From: Bradyrhizobium sp. B097
GTDB lineage: Bacteria > Pseudomonadota > Alphaproteobacteria > Rhizobiales > Xanthobacteraceae
Assembly (NCBI RefSeq): GCF_038957035.1
Contig: NZ_CP152412.1
Span: 310,001 to 374,000, forward strand
Direction of reading: 5' to 3'
DNA: 64,000 nucleotides
Shown: positions 43,967-53,178 of the stretch, in pieces
Layout of the letters: the number at the start of each line of letters is the position of its first letter
How positions within the stretch are numbered: position 1 is the stretch's first letter
The notes under the pieces: generated by a model
Told to the model about the DNA's origin: nothing
Database searches by the model: none
What the model saw: only the letters and a program-made list of their open reading frames with translations
Program-made: the position numbers and the translations under genes

Positions 43967-45562
43967 TCACTGCACGCCGTAGTCGGCGAATTCCTTGACG
44001 ATGTTCGGGTCCATCGCCTTGGCATTGGCGATGTCGAGATCGCCTTCCGCGACCGCGCCGTTGCGCTTCTTGGCAAGGCCGCGCCCGTACAGCGACGAGG
44101 TCAGCCGCGGGTTGATCTTCAGCGCGGCGTCGAAATCGGCGATCGCGTTCTTGTTCTGCCCGCCCTTCAGGTTCATCAGCCCGCGGCTGTCGAGCGCATC
44201 GACGAAATTCGGGCGCAGCCGCAGCGCCTCGTTGCAGTCCTTCAGCGCCGCCTGCAGGTCGCCGATCACGGTGCGGACCCAGCAGCGGTTGTTATAGGCC
44301 TCGACATCCTTCGGGTTCAGCCGCAGCGAATTGGTAAAATCCTTCACCGCGAGGTCGTAGGCGCCCTTGCTGGCAAAGACCTGGCCGCGGCGATACAGCG
44401 CAGCCGCGTCATCCGGGTTCTTGTCGAGCTTTTCGTTCAGGCCCTTGATCGTCGGATCATCGGCGAGAACAGGCGAATTGCTCGGAGCCGGCGTGGGCTG
44501 GATCACCACCGGCGGCGGAGGCGCGGGAGGCGGCAGCGCGATCTCGGGCGCTTTTGGCGCAGGCGGCGGTGCGGCCGGTGCTGTCGCGACCGATGGCTTC
44601 GGCGGCGCTGGTGGTGGAGCCGGTGCCGTTGCTGCCGGTGGCGTCGGGGCCGCCGCGGGCGGTACCGGCGTTGCTGCGGGCGGAACTGGCGGTGGGGAAA
44701 CCGGCGGTGCCGTAGCCACCTCGGTCGATGGCGACGCGGCAGGCGCGGGCGCAGCATTGGACGGCGCCGGCGCGACGCTCGGATTGGCTGCGCCGCCTGG
44801 AGTGGCTGCGCCGCCCGGACTGAACGAGAAATCCTCGGCCAGCGACGACGAGATCCACGGCACCTGTTCCTGCCGCGAGGCCCGGGTGACGCCGACGCGG
44901 GTGCGGTTCAGCGTTTCCTCCGCCATCAGGTCGGGGGTGCGGATCTCCTTCAGCAGTTCCCGCACGAACAGGCTGCGGTCGCTGCCATTGTCCGAGACCA
45001 CCGACGACAGCGCGGCCGAATACATCACCAACGTGCCGTTGGGGGCGATCACCGGGGCGAGCCCGGCCGAGAAGCTGCGGAAGCGGCGCTCGAACGGGTT
45101 GCGCCGCGAGGCGTCGACCAGGGCGATCTTCACCCCGGCGCCGCGGCTGTTGATCTCGCCGAGCACGGTCTCGAGGCTGAAGCCGTCGCGGCGGACGTCG
45201 GCCTCGGCCCAGATCTGGGCGTCGATCGGGATCATGTAGCTCTGCCGGTTCGACTGGATGCCGTAACCCGAGAAGAAGATCAGCGCGACCGAGCCGGGCT
45301 TGATCTTGCCATAGAGCCGGTCGAAGGCGCGGCGCATGCCGTCGCCGGTCAGGTTTTCGCCGACCTCGACGGTGAAGCCGTCACGCTTGAGCTCGTCGGC
45401 GACGTCACGGGCGTCGTTGACCGGCTCCTTCAGCGGCGCGTCGGCGTCGGGATATTTGGCGTTGCCGATGACCAGCGCGAAACGATCGCCAGCGGCGACG
45501 GACAGGGTGGGCGACGCGATTGAAAAAATCAGCGTGGCGAGCAAGGCAAGGCGGATTTTCAT
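43967..45562 (-). CDS. Caspase-fold protein with TPR repeats, catalytic His-Cys pair replaced
   Basis: A 531-residue protein: a signal peptide (LALLATLIFSIASPTLSVAA), a caspase-like domain from DRFALVIGNAKYPDAD (26), a long Pro/Ala-rich linker (about 265-380) and a C-terminal TPR block (YRRGQVFASKGAYDLAVKDF and three more units). In the caspase domain FFSGYG puts Y100 where His is expected, and DASRRNP puts S152 where Cys is expected, exactly as in the paralogue at 13,672. It is a secreted or periplasmic pseudo-enzyme, probably a binding scaffold. A perfect CRP-type site lies 233 bp upstream. Confidence 0.87.
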   Translation of the reverse strand: MKIRLALLATLIFSIASPTLSVAAGDRFALVIGNAKYPDADAPLKEPVNDARDVADELKRDGFTVEVGENLTGDGMRRAFDRLYGKIKPGSVALIFFSGYGIQSNRQSYMIPIDAQIWAEADVRRDGFSLETVLGEINSRGAGVKIALVDASRRNPFERRFRSFSAGLAPVIAPNGTLVMYSAALSSVVSDNGSDRSLFVRELLKEIRTPDLMAEETLNRTRVGVTRASRQEQVPWISSSLAEDFSFSPGGAATPGGAANPSVAPAPSNAAPAPAASPSTEVATAPPVSPPPVPPAATPVPPAAAPTPPAATAPAPPPAPPKPSVATAPAAPPPAPKAPEIALPPPAPPPPVVIQPTPAPSNSPVLADDPTIKGLNEKLDKNPDDAAALYRRGQVFASKGAYDLAVKDFTNSLRLNPKDVEAYNNRCWVRTVIGDLQAALKDCNEALRLRPNFVDALDSRGLMNLKGGQNKNAIADFDAALKINPRLTSSLYGRGLAKKRNGAVAEGDLDIANAKAMDPNIVKEFADYGVQ

Positions 45563-45951
45563 AATCGCAGCAAATCCAGATCGCGGCATTGCAGTGAAAT
45601 GGCGCCGCTTTCGGCCTGCGCCCCGGGGACCTTACTCTAGCGAAAATCCATTATCAAACCACGGCCAAACCCCCGTCAACGGCTTGCTGCACCATCGCTT
45701 ATTGCAGTGATATCAGCGAGACCGCAGTGCAACAGCACGCGGTCATGGCGGCCATCGCCAACACGGCATGGTGCCGGTTCCTATGGGCCGATAATGTGAT
45801 TGCACTCACAGTGGCATGAGCTGACCCGTCATGCGCTCGTCGCACTCCGCGCAGTTTGACCTTTGCGCGAGGCGATGGCTTTGTGGTCGGGACGCCAAGC
45901 CAATCAAGAACAACCCGTTCAAAACACGTGCTGCCAACAAGAGCGAAACCG
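45563..45951. other. Divergent intergenic region, 389 bp
   Basis: Lies between the second pseudo-caspase gene and the MBL-fold gene. It holds the CRP-like palindrome at 45,795 and no copy of the intergenic repeat families. I see no reading frame with coding character in it. Confidence 0.5.
45795..45810. promoter_or_regulatory. CRP-like site TGTGA-N6-TCACA
   Basis: TGTGATTGCACTCACA matches the CRP consensus perfectly in both half-sites with the correct 6-base spacing. It lies 142 bp before the MBL-fold gene and 233 bp before the divergent pseudo-caspase gene. Confidence 0.6.
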
Positions 45952-46758
45952 ATGGGAAACGCCTACGAAATCTACGCCCTGCGCTATGCGACGATGTCGC
46001 CGCGCACGCCTCACCTCAACTTCCTGGTGCCCGATCCGCATGACGCCACGGCGCAGGATCTCGATTATTTCGTCTGGCTGATCCGCGGCCACGGCCGCGA
46101 CGTTCTGGTCGACACCGGCTTCAACGCCGAGGAGGCCAAGGCCCGCGCCCGCAAGCTGACGCTCAACCCGGTCGATGCGCTGGCCGGTTTCGGCGTCAGC
46201 GCCGATGCGATCCGCGACGTCATCGTCACCCATCTGCATTATGACCACGCCGGCAACCTGGATCGCTTCCCGAACGCCAAATTCCATCTGCAGGAACGCG
46301 AGATGAGCTATGCGACCGGCCGCTGCATGTGCAACGGCATGCTGCGCCATCCGTTCTCCATTGAACACGTCACGCAGATGGTCCGCCACGTCTATGGCGA
46401 GCGCGTCACCTTCCATTCCGGTGACGGCGAGATCGCGCCCGGCGTCACCGTGCATCGCGTCGGCGGCCATTCCGATGGCTTGCAGGTGGTCCGGGTCGAG
46501 ACCGCGCGCGGCCCGGTCGTGCTGGCGTCGGACGCCGCGCATTACTACGCGAACCTGCACAAGAAGAGCCCGTTCCCGATCGTCTACAATGTCGGCGACA
46601 TGGCGCAGGGCTGGGAGACCGTCGAGCGGCTGGCCGGTCATCCCGACCGCTTCATCCCCGGTCACGATCCGATCGTCAGCGAGATCTATCCGCGCGCCAG
46701 CGACAAGGTCGATGCGTTCGCGCTGCATCTGGCGCCATCGCGATCGTTCGCGAAATAG
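45952..46758 (+). CDS. MBL-fold hydrolase, N-acyl-homoserine-lactonase-like
   Basis: A 268-residue metallo-beta-lactamase-fold enzyme. The zinc motif THLHYDHAGN (about 92-101) is intact, with the further ligands in VGGHSDGLQ, ASDAAHYY and PGHDP. Order and length fit the AttM/AiiB-like lactonases, which open the ring of acyl-homoserine lactones or related lactones, but the substrate is unproven. The ATG at 45,952 gives MGNAYEIYALRYATM. It is followed by a hydroxy-acid-dehydrogenase-like gene 62 bp downstream. Confidence 0.85.
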   Translation: MGNAYEIYALRYATMSPRTPHLNFLVPDPHDATAQDLDYFVWLIRGHGRDVLVDTGFNAEEAKARARKLTLNPVDALAGFGVSADAIRDVIVTHLHYDHAGNLDRFPNAKFHLQEREMSYATGRCMCNGMLRHPFSIEHVTQMVRHVYGERVTFHSGDGEIAPGVTVHRVGGHSDGLQVVRVETARGPVVLASDAAHYYANLHKKSPFPIVYNVGDMAQGWETVERLAGHPDRFIPGHDPIVSEIYPRASDKVDAFALHLAPSRSFAK

Positions 46759-46778
46759 CCTCGCCGATCGGGCGAGGC
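46758..46778. terminator. Short GC hairpin after the MBL gene
   Basis: GCCTCGCC-GATCG-GGCGAGGC begins at the last base of the stop codon. There is no T-run, so it may protect or attenuate the mRNA between the two genes rather than end it. Confidence 0.35.
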
Positions 46779-46820
46779 GTATCCACAACACCTCAAGAAG
46801 CGTCCAAAAGAAGAAGCGAT

Positions 46821-47702
46821 ATGACTGAATACAAGACTCTCGGATTCATCGGTCTCGGCGTGATGGGCGAGCCGATTTGCCGCAACCTGGTCAAGAAGAG
46901 CGGCAAGCGCGTCGTCGTGTTCGACCTGTCGACTGAGCCGCTGCAACGGCTACGCGCCGACGGCGCCGATGTGGCTGAAACGGTCGCTGACGTCATCAAG
47001 CAGAGCGATGTGCTGTTCCTCTGCCTGCCGAGCGCCAGGCATGTCCGCGCGGTGTTCGAGGGCGACGGCATTTTGAAGAACATCAGAAGCGGCCAGGTCG
47101 TGGTCGATCTCGGCACGTCTTCGGTCAGCCAGACCCGCGACTTCGCCGGGCAGTTGCAGGCCAAGGGCGCGGCCTGGGCCGACGCGCCGATCGCGCGCAC
47201 CCGGCAGGCGGCACAGGACGGCACGCTCAGCGTGATGGTCGGCGCGGTGCCCGCGCTCTATGCCGCGATCGAGCCCTTGATCCGCTGCTTTGCCACCGAC
47301 GTCACCAATTGCGGCGATGTCGGCGCGGGGCAGGTGACCAAGATCCTCAACAACATGGTGCTGTTCGAGACCGTGAACGCGCTGGCCGAGGCGGTTGCGG
47401 TCGCGAAGCGCAATGGCGTCGATCCGAAGCTCTTGCTGGAAACCCTGTCGAAGGGCTCGGCCGACAGCTTTGCGCTGCGCAACCACGGCATGAAGGCGAT
47501 CGTGCCGGGCGTGTTTCCGGAGCGTGCGTTCTCGACCGAATATGCGCTGAAGGATCTGTCCTACGCGCTGGAGCTCGCCGCCGACGCCGGCATCAAGATC
47601 CGCGGCGCGGAGCTGATCGGCACGGTGCTGCAGGAAGCGATCGACAAGGGATCGAAGGATAATTATTTCCCGGTGATCGCGAAGCATATCGATCGGGCGT
47701 AG
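46821..47702 (+). CDS. NAD(P)-dependent beta-hydroxyacid dehydrogenase (3-hydroxyisobutyrate dehydrogenase family)
   Basis: A 293-residue enzyme with an N-terminal Rossmann fold (GFIGLGVMGEPICRNL, 9-24), the segment FLCLPSARHV, the substrate-side DAPIARTRQAAQDGTL and the catalytic Lys in GAGQVTKILNNMV. It oxidises a small beta-hydroxy acid in the cytoplasm. GxVGxGxGxKxxxN-like spacing agrees with the 3-hydroxyisobutyrate / tartronate semialdehyde group; the exact substrate is open. Confidence 0.9.
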   Translation: MTEYKTLGFIGLGVMGEPICRNLVKKSGKRVVVFDLSTEPLQRLRADGADVAETVADVIKQSDVLFLCLPSARHVRAVFEGDGILKNIRSGQVVVDLGTSSVSQTRDFAGQLQAKGAAWADAPIARTRQAAQDGTLSVMVGAVPALYAAIEPLIRCFATDVTNCGDVGAGQVTKILNNMVLFETVNALAEAVAVAKRNGVDPKLLLETLSKGSADSFALRNHGMKAIVPGVFPERAFSTEYALKDLSYALELAADAGIKIRGAELIGTVLQEAIDKGSKDNYFPVIAKHIDRA

Positions 47703-47742
47703 GGCAATATTTCACGCCGGCATTGCGCACGTAGTCCCATCA

Positions 47743-47847
47743 CCGTCATGCTGAGGAGGCCGCGCAGCGGCCGTCTCGAAGCACGACGGCCCGACTATGG
47801 CCGTGCATCCTTCGAGGCTCGCTCCGCTCGCACCTCAGGATGACGGG
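47743..47847. repeat. Palindromic repeat, family A
   Basis: CCGTCATGCTGAGGAGGCCG at the left and CGCTCGCACCTCAGGATGACGG at the right, with TCTCGAAGCACGACGG / CCTTCGAGGC inside; the left arm is diverged. Together with the adjoining family B copy it fills most of the 329-bp gap 47,703-48,031. Confidence 0.8.
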
Positions 47848-47892
47848 TTTGGTAGCTATGCTCGTGTTGTTCTGGGACGCCAGCCAACTCCT

Positions 47893-48017
47893 GCCGTCGT
47901 CCTGGCGAAAGCCAGGACCCATAACCACAAATGTCCTTTGTTGCGCTTGGCTGGAACGACGAGTCTCGTTCACAACACCGGCCGCGGCGTATGGGTCCTG
48001 GCTTTCGCCATGACGAC
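47893..48017. repeat. Palindromic repeat, family B
   Basis: CCGTCGTCCTGGCGAAAGCCAGG is mirrored by CCTGGCTTTCGCCATGACGAC, with inner GGACCCATAACCAC and GTATGGGTCC. It lies just beyond the 3' end of the MarR gene. Confidence 0.8.
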
Positions 48018-48031
48018 AGCGGAGTGTGAGG

Positions 48032-48592
48032 CTAATACACGTCCTTGGCGTCGGCTTCTTCGCTGGTCTGCACCAGTTCGAGGCTGGTCTCGACCTTGCC
48101 GAGCAGGCGTCCGAGATCGCGGCGCTCCTGTGCGGACAGGCAGGACAGGATCTCCTGCTCCTTGCGCAGCAGGCGCGGGATCAGCTCTTCGTAGAGTACC
48201 TGGCCCTTCTTCGTCAGGCGCAGGCGGAATTCACGGCGGTCGTCCGCGTTCTCGACGCGCTCGACGATTTCGCGCTCCATCAGCGCCGAGACCGCGCGGC
48301 TAATGGTTGATTTATGCGTGCGGGTGCAATGCGCGATGTATTGCGCGCTGCAGGGATCGCTGCGGAAACCCAGCGTCGCGAGCACCCGCCATTCCGGAAT
48401 GTCGAGGCCGTAGCGCGCCTGATATTCGCTCGATAGCGCCGAGGACACCTCCGCCGCCAGCCGGTTCAGGCGGAACGGCATGAAGTGGAACAGGTCGAGA
48501 CGCTTCTTGGTCGGCGCGATAGTGTCGCGCGCATCCGCTTCCACGGCACTGCGCGGCCGGGCTGGAGGCTGGCTTGCGGAGGTCCTGGCCAA
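48032..48592 (-). CDS. MarR-family transcriptional regulator
   Basis: About 186 residues with a central winged helix: IPEWRVLATLGF, the recognition part RTHKSTISRAVSALMEREIV, and the wing ENADDRREFRLRLTKKG. It starts with TTG; the codon at 48,592 lies five bases after GGAGG, better than the TTG at 48,604, which overlaps that site. It is divergent from the aromatic-degradation operon starting at 48,769 and is its likely regulator, responding to a phenolic ligand. Confidence 0.85.
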   Translation of the reverse strand: MARTSASQPPARPRSAVEADARDTIAPTKKRLDLFHFMPFRLNRLAAEVSSALSSEYQARYGLDIPEWRVLATLGFRSDPCSAQYIAHCTRTHKSTISRAVSALMEREIVERVENADDRREFRLRLTKKGQVLYEELIPRLLRKEQEILSCLSAQERRDLGRLLGKVETSLELVQTSEEADAKDVY

Positions 48593-48768
48593 AAATTCCT
48601 CCAATTTGAGTTGACGGCGGGGCCGACTGGGAGTTTAAGATAGTTGCAAGTGAGACTAATTTAGCAAGGTCGCGGCCGGCTCGCAAGGTCTTGTCGCAAG
48701 CCGGTCACACAAGCCGCAGTCCGTGCCACAGACAAGGGCCGGCGCCAGGGAACATCCAGGGTCAAGCA

Positions 48769-50394
48769 ATGGCAGCCAACACGGCACAGGCCAAAACCCA
48801 GTTCGGCTATCGCCGTCACCCCGACCAGGAACGGTCCGGCGCCAACGTCGCCGAGCATCCGGTCGTGGTGGTCGGCGCCGGGCCGGTGGGATTGTCGCTC
48901 GCGATCGACCTCGCGCAGCGCGGCCAGCGCGTGGTGCTGCTCGACGATGCCGACCGGATCGGCGAAGGCTCGCGCGCGATCTGCTTCTCGAAGCGCTCGC
49001 TGGAATTCTGGGACCGCCTCGGGGTCGGCGACCGCATGGTCGAGAAGGGCGTGGTGTGGAGCGTCGGCAAGATTTTTCACGGCGCCTCGCAGCTTTACCA
49101 GTTCAATTTGCTGCCCGAGGAGGGCCACAAGCGGCCGGCCTTCATCAACCTGCAGCAATTCTATGCCGAGGCCTATCTGGTCGATCGGGTCGAGCAGCTG
49201 CCTGAAATCGATCTGCGCTGGCGCAACAAGGTGATCGCGCTGGAAAGCCGCAACGACGGCGTCGCGCTGACCATTGCGACGCCTGAAGGCTCCTATCAGG
49301 TCCATGCCTCCTTCGTCGTCGCCTGCGACGGCGCGCGTTCCTCGCTGCGCCAGATGGTCGGGGCGGACTTCGCGGGGCAGGTGTTCGAGGACCAGTTCCT
49401 GATCGCCGACGTCAAGATGACCGCGGCGTTCCCGACCGAGCGCTGGTTCTGGTTCGATCCGCCGTTCCATGCCGGACGCTCGGCGCTGCTGCACAAGCAG
49501 CCGGACGATATCTGGCGGATCGATCTGCAGCTCAATCCGGATGCCGATCCGGTGGCCGAGAAGCAGCCGGAGAATGTGCGGCCACGGATCGAACGCATGC
49601 TCGGGCACGACAAGTTCGAATTCGAATGGATCTCGCTCTACAAGTTCCAGTGCCGCCGGATGGCCAAGTTCATCCATGGCCGCGTGATCTTTGCCGGCGA
49701 TTCCGCGCACCAGGTCTCGCCGTTCGGCGCGCGCGGCGCCAATTCCGGGCTCGAGGACGCCGAGAATCTGGCGTGGAAGCTCGATCGCGTGTTGCGCCGG
49801 CTGTCTCCGGAAGGCCTGCTGGAGACCTATCACATCGAGCGTAGCGCGGCGGCGGACGAGAACATCCGCGAGTCCACCCGCTCGACCGATTTCATGGCGC
49901 CGGTGACCCGGCAGGAGGCGCGGCTCCGCGAAGCGGTGCTCTCGCTTGCCAAGGATACCGAGTTCGGCAAGCGCATGGTCAATGGCGGCCGGCTGTCGGT
50001 GCCGTCGGTCTACGACACACCGCTGTCGAGCGGCGATCGCGACGACTGGCGCGGCGGCCCGCGGCCGGGCGCCTCGATGCTGGACGCGCCGGTAACCGAG
50101 CAGGGCGGCGGTTCTAGCTATCTGACCGATGTTTTCATCAGGCAGGGAACGCGGTTCACGCTGCTGGAGTTTGGCAACGGCGCTGCTGTCGACGTGCCTG
50201 ACGGCGTCGGCAGCATCCGGGTCGGAGGCGAGGGCGGGCTGGTCGACGCCCAGGGCCTTGCCGGCAAGCGCTATGATGCCGAGCCCGGCACCGCCTATCT
50301 GCTGCGGCCGGACGGCTACGTCGCGGCGCGCTTCCGCAATGCGGCGCGGCCGGCACTCGATGCGGCGCTGGCGCGCGCCGCCGGCCTGAACTGA
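48769..50394 (+). CDS. FAD-dependent aromatic monooxygenase (MhpA-like)
   Basis: A 541-residue flavoprotein hydroxylase: FAD dinucleotide motif VVVGAGPVGL (33-42), CDGARSSLR, and the second FAD motif FAGDSAHQVSPFGARGANSG split around the GD pair. The C-terminal domain is thioredoxin-like in such enzymes. It heads an operon with hmgA and fahA, so it may make homogentisate from a hydroxyphenyl acid such as 3-hydroxyphenylacetate; this is inference from context. The ATG at 48,769 gives MAANTAQAKTQFG. Confidence 0.85.
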   Translation: MAANTAQAKTQFGYRRHPDQERSGANVAEHPVVVVGAGPVGLSLAIDLAQRGQRVVLLDDADRIGEGSRAICFSKRSLEFWDRLGVGDRMVEKGVVWSVGKIFHGASQLYQFNLLPEEGHKRPAFINLQQFYAEAYLVDRVEQLPEIDLRWRNKVIALESRNDGVALTIATPEGSYQVHASFVVACDGARSSLRQMVGADFAGQVFEDQFLIADVKMTAAFPTERWFWFDPPFHAGRSALLHKQPDDIWRIDLQLNPDADPVAEKQPENVRPRIERMLGHDKFEFEWISLYKFQCRRMAKFIHGRVIFAGDSAHQVSPFGARGANSGLEDAENLAWKLDRVLRRLSPEGLLETYHIERSAAADENIRESTRSTDFMAPVTRQEARLREAVLSLAKDTEFGKRMVNGGRLSVPSVYDTPLSSGDRDDWRGGPRPGASMLDAPVTEQGGGSSYLTDVFIRQGTRFTLLEFGNGAAVDVPDGVGSIRVGGEGGLVDAQGLAGKRYDAEPGTAYLLRPDGYVAARFRNAARPALDAALARAAGLN

Positions 50395-50403
50395 GGAGCA
50401 GTC

Positions 50404-50640
50404 ATGGCGCTGTCGACCAGTTCGAATTTTGCAAAGCCCGACGACGCCTTTCGCGCCATCGTCGAGGCACATCGCGGCCTTACCGAGGCGCAGAGCGCCG
50501 ATCTCGATGCCGCGCTGGTGCTGGTGCTCGCCAACCACATCGGCGATCTCGACGTGCTGCGCGAGGCGATCGCGCTGGCGAAGCGGCGGACGCTGGACGC
50601 GAGCCAGCAACAACAGCAGCAACAGCAGCAACAACAATAG
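50404..50640 (+). CDS. DUF2783-like small protein with a C-terminal polyglutamine tail
   Basis: A 78-residue protein nine bases after the monooxygenase gene. The body (FAKPDDAFRAIVEAHRGLTE, DAALVLVLANHIGDLDVL) fits the small DUF2783 family that accompanies FAD hydroxylases. The last 11 residues are all Gln (68-78), encoded by a mix of CAG and CAA. Function unknown; perhaps a subunit or chaperone of the monooxygenase. Confidence 0.75.
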   Translation: MALSTSSNFAKPDDAFRAIVEAHRGLTEAQSADLDAALVLVLANHIGDLDVLREAIALAKRRTLDASQQQQQQQQQQQ

Positions 50641-50668
50641 CACTGATCAAACGGACAGGATTGAACTG

Positions 50669-51625
50669 ATGGCCAAAGGTTTCGCATCGACCACGGATCT
50701 CGCGGAGAAGAAGGTGACCTTCTCCGAGATCGGAACCGATCTCTACGCCTTCACCGCCGAGGGCGATCCCAACACCGCCGTCATCGTCGGCGAGGACGGC
50801 TGCCTGGTGTTCGACGCGCAGGCGACGCCCGCGATGGCCAACAAGGTGATCGAGCGGGTCAAGACCGTCACCGACAAGCCGATCAAATACGTCGTGCTGT
50901 CGCATTATCACGCGGTGCGCGTGCTCGGCGCCTCCGCCTATCACGCGCAGGGCATCGTCGCCTCGCAGGAGACCTATCGCCTGATCCAGGAGCGCGGCCA
51001 GCAGGACTGGGATTCCGAGTACGGCCGCTTCCCGCGGCTGTTCCAGGATGCCGCGAGCATTCCCGGACTGACCTGGCCGACGCTGACCTTCGAGGGCGAG
51101 ATGTCGATCTATCTCGGCAAGCGCGAGGTGCGGCTGATGCAGCTCGGCGCCGGCCACACCTCGGGCGATATCGTCGCCTGGGTGCCGGACGCCGAGGTGA
51201 TGTTCTCCGGCGACCTCATCGAATATCACTCGGCCTGCTATTGCGGCGATGCGCATCTGCGCGAATGGCCGATGACGCTGAACGAGATCCGCGCCTTCAA
51301 TCCGAAGGCAATCGCGCCGGGCCGCGGCGATGCGCTGAAGGGCCTCGAGACCGGACGCGATGCGATCGCGATGACCCGCGATTTCGTCACCACGCTCTAC
51401 GGCGCCGCCGAATCCTCCGTCGCCAAGGGCCGCAGCTTGAAGGAATCGATGGCAGCGACGCGCGAGGTGATGGACCCGAAATTCTCGAAGTTTGCGATCT
51501 ACGAGCACTGCCTGCCGTTCAACGTTTCGCGCGCCTATGACGAGGCGTCCGGGATCGACGATCCCGTGATCTGGACCGACAAGCGCGACCAGGAAATGTG
51601 GGCCGCCCTGCAAGGAGGATCATGA
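50669..51625 (+). CDS. MBL-fold protein with a degenerate metal motif
   Basis: A 318-residue metallo-beta-lactamase-fold protein. The zinc motif HxHxDH reads HYHAVR (79-84): both His of the first half are kept but V83 and R84 replace Asp and His. Further ligand regions GAGHTSGD and [10 protein letters not shown] remain. One metal site may be lost, so it could be a mononuclear enzyme or a non-enzymatic partner. The start overlaps nothing; its stop overlaps the hmgA ATG. It is part of the homogentisate operon. Confidence 0.82.
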   Translation: MAKGFASTTDLAEKKVTFSEIGTDLYAFTAEGDPNTAVIVGEDGCLVFDAQATPAMANKVIERVKTVTDKPIKYVVLSHYHAVRVLGASAYHAQGIVASQETYRLIQERGQQDWDSEYGRFPRLFQDAASIPGLTWPTLTFEGEMSIYLGKREVRLMQLGAGHTSGDIVAWVPDAEVMFSGDLIEYHSACYCGDAHLREWPMTLNEIRAFNPKAIAPGRGDALKGLETGRDAIAMTRDFVTTLYGAAESSVAKGRSLKESMAATREVMDPKFSKFAIYEHCLPFNVSRAYDEASGIDDPVIWTDKRDQEMWAALQGGS

Positions 51626-52971
51626 TGAACATCAATACCTCGCCTGATCAGATCGTTCGCAGCTCGGGGCAAGTCACGCCGGGCTACATGTCCGGCTTCG
51701 GCAACAGTTTTGAGACCGAGGCACTGCCCGGCGCGCTGCCGATGGGGCGCAACTCGCCGCAGCGCTGCGCCTACGGGCTCTATGCCGAGCAGCTTTCGGG
51801 CTCGCCGTTCACGGCGCCGCGCGGCACCAATGAGCGCTCCTGGCTCTATCGTATCCGCCCGTCGGTGCGGCACTCCGGCCGTTTCGCCAAGGCAGATAGC
51901 GGGCTGTGGCGCACCGCGCCGTGTTACGAATACGACATGCCGATCGCGCAGCTGCGCTGGGACCCGGCACCGATCCCGAAGCAGGACATGACCTTCCTGC
52001 AGGGCGTGCAGACCATGACCACGGCGGGTGACGCGAATACCCAAGCCGGCATGGCGGCGCACATCTATCTCATCACCAAATCGATGGTCGATCAGCATTT
52101 CTACAATGCCGATGGCGAGATGATGTTCGTGCTGCAGCAGGGCAATCTGCGCCTCGTCACCGAGTTCGGCCGCATCGATGCCGAGCCGGGTGAGATCGTG
52201 GTGATCCCGCGCGGCGTTAAATTCCGCGTCGAGATTCCTGACGGACCGGCGCGCGGCTATCTCTGCGAGAATTACGGCGGCGCGTTCACGCTGCCGGAGC
52301 GCGGTCCGATCGGCGCCAATTGCCTGGCCAATTCGCGCGACTTCCTGACGCCGGTGGCAAGCTACGAGGACAAGGACACGCCGACCGAGCTCTACGTGAA
52401 GTGGGGCGGCGCGCTGTTCAAGACCACATTGCCGCATTCGCCGATCGACGTCGTCGCCTGGCACGGCAATTACGCGCCCTACAAATACGACCTGCGCACC
52501 TTCTCGCCGGTCGGCGCGATCGCGTTCGACCATCCCGATCCGTCGATCTTCACGGTGCTGACCTCGCCGTCGGAGACCGCCGGCACCGCGAACATCGACT
52601 TCGTGATCTTCCCGGAGCGATGGATGGTGGCCGACAACACCTTCCGCCCGCCGTGGTACCACATGAACATCATGTCGGAGTTCATGGGGCTGATCTACGG
52701 CGTCTACGATGCCAAGCCGCAGGGCTTCGTGCCCGGCGGCATCTCGCTGCACAACATGATGCTGCCGCACGGCCCCGACCGCGAAGCCTTCGAGCACGCC
52801 AGCAACGGCGAGCTGAAGCCGGTGAAGCTGACCGGCACGATGGCCTTCATGTTCGAGACCCGTTTCCCGCAGCGCGTGACGCAGCACGCCGCGACGTCGT
52901 CGACGCTGCAGGACGATTACTCGGATTGCTGGAAGGGGCTCGAGAAGAAGTTCGACCCGACCAAGCCGTAA
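51622..52971 (+). CDS. hmgA: Homogentisate 1,2-dioxygenase
   Basis: A 449-residue cupin-type ring-cleaving dioxygenase, the normal length. It opens homogentisate to 4-maleylacetoacetate using Fe(II). The iron ligands are H347 and E353 in [10 protein letters not shown] and H383 in LPHGPD. The N-terminal [19 protein letters not shown] is a hallmark. The start is ATG at 51,622 or 51,625, preceded by AAGGAGG; the first overlaps the previous stop. Confidence 0.97.
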   Translation: MMNINTSPDQIVRSSGQVTPGYMSGFGNSFETEALPGALPMGRNSPQRCAYGLYAEQLSGSPFTAPRGTNERSWLYRIRPSVRHSGRFAKADSGLWRTAPCYEYDMPIAQLRWDPAPIPKQDMTFLQGVQTMTTAGDANTQAGMAAHIYLITKSMVDQHFYNADGEMMFVLQQGNLRLVTEFGRIDAEPGEIVVIPRGVKFRVEIPDGPARGYLCENYGGAFTLPERGPIGANCLANSRDFLTPVASYEDKDTPTELYVKWGGALFKTTLPHSPIDVVAWHGNYAPYKYDLRTFSPVGAIAFDHPDPSIFTVLTSPSETAGTANIDFVIFPERWMVADNTFRPPWYHMNIMSEFMGLIYGVYDAKPQGFVPGGISLHNMMLPHGPDREAFEHASNGELKPVKLTGTMAFMFETRFPQRVTQHAATSSTLQDDYSDCWKGLEKKFDPTKP

Positions 52972-52974
52972 TCT

Positions 52975-53138
52975 TACCCTCCCCTGGAGGGGGAGGGTCG
53001 GTTCGCATGCAGCGAAGCGGAATGCGAAACGGGGTGGGGTGATCTCTCAACTCGGGCGGTGTGTTCGCGGATAGACCGTCACCCCACCCCGCCGCTCATT
53101 TCATTCGCGTCGACCCTCCCCCTCCAGGGGAGGGTGAA
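52975..53138. repeat. Intergenic palindromic repeat (family E variant) between hmgA and fahA
   Basis: Arms CCCTCCCCTGGAGGGGG and CCCCCTCCAGGGGAGGGTG; inner parts GGTTCGCATGCAGCG and CGGGGTGGGGTGA / TCACCCCACCCCG. It closely matches the element at 11,359-11,549. It interrupts the hmgA-fahA pair, which otherwise look like one operon. Confidence 0.8.
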
Positions 53139-53178
53139 GAAGATCAGCTGTTGCACCAGATTGCATATCGGAACCACC

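Noticed and set aside
43964..45523. A 519-residue plus-strand frame opposite the second pseudo-caspase
   Set aside because: It contains long Arg/Gly/Cys-rich stretches generated by the complement of the Pro/Ala-rich linker; there is no family resemblance.
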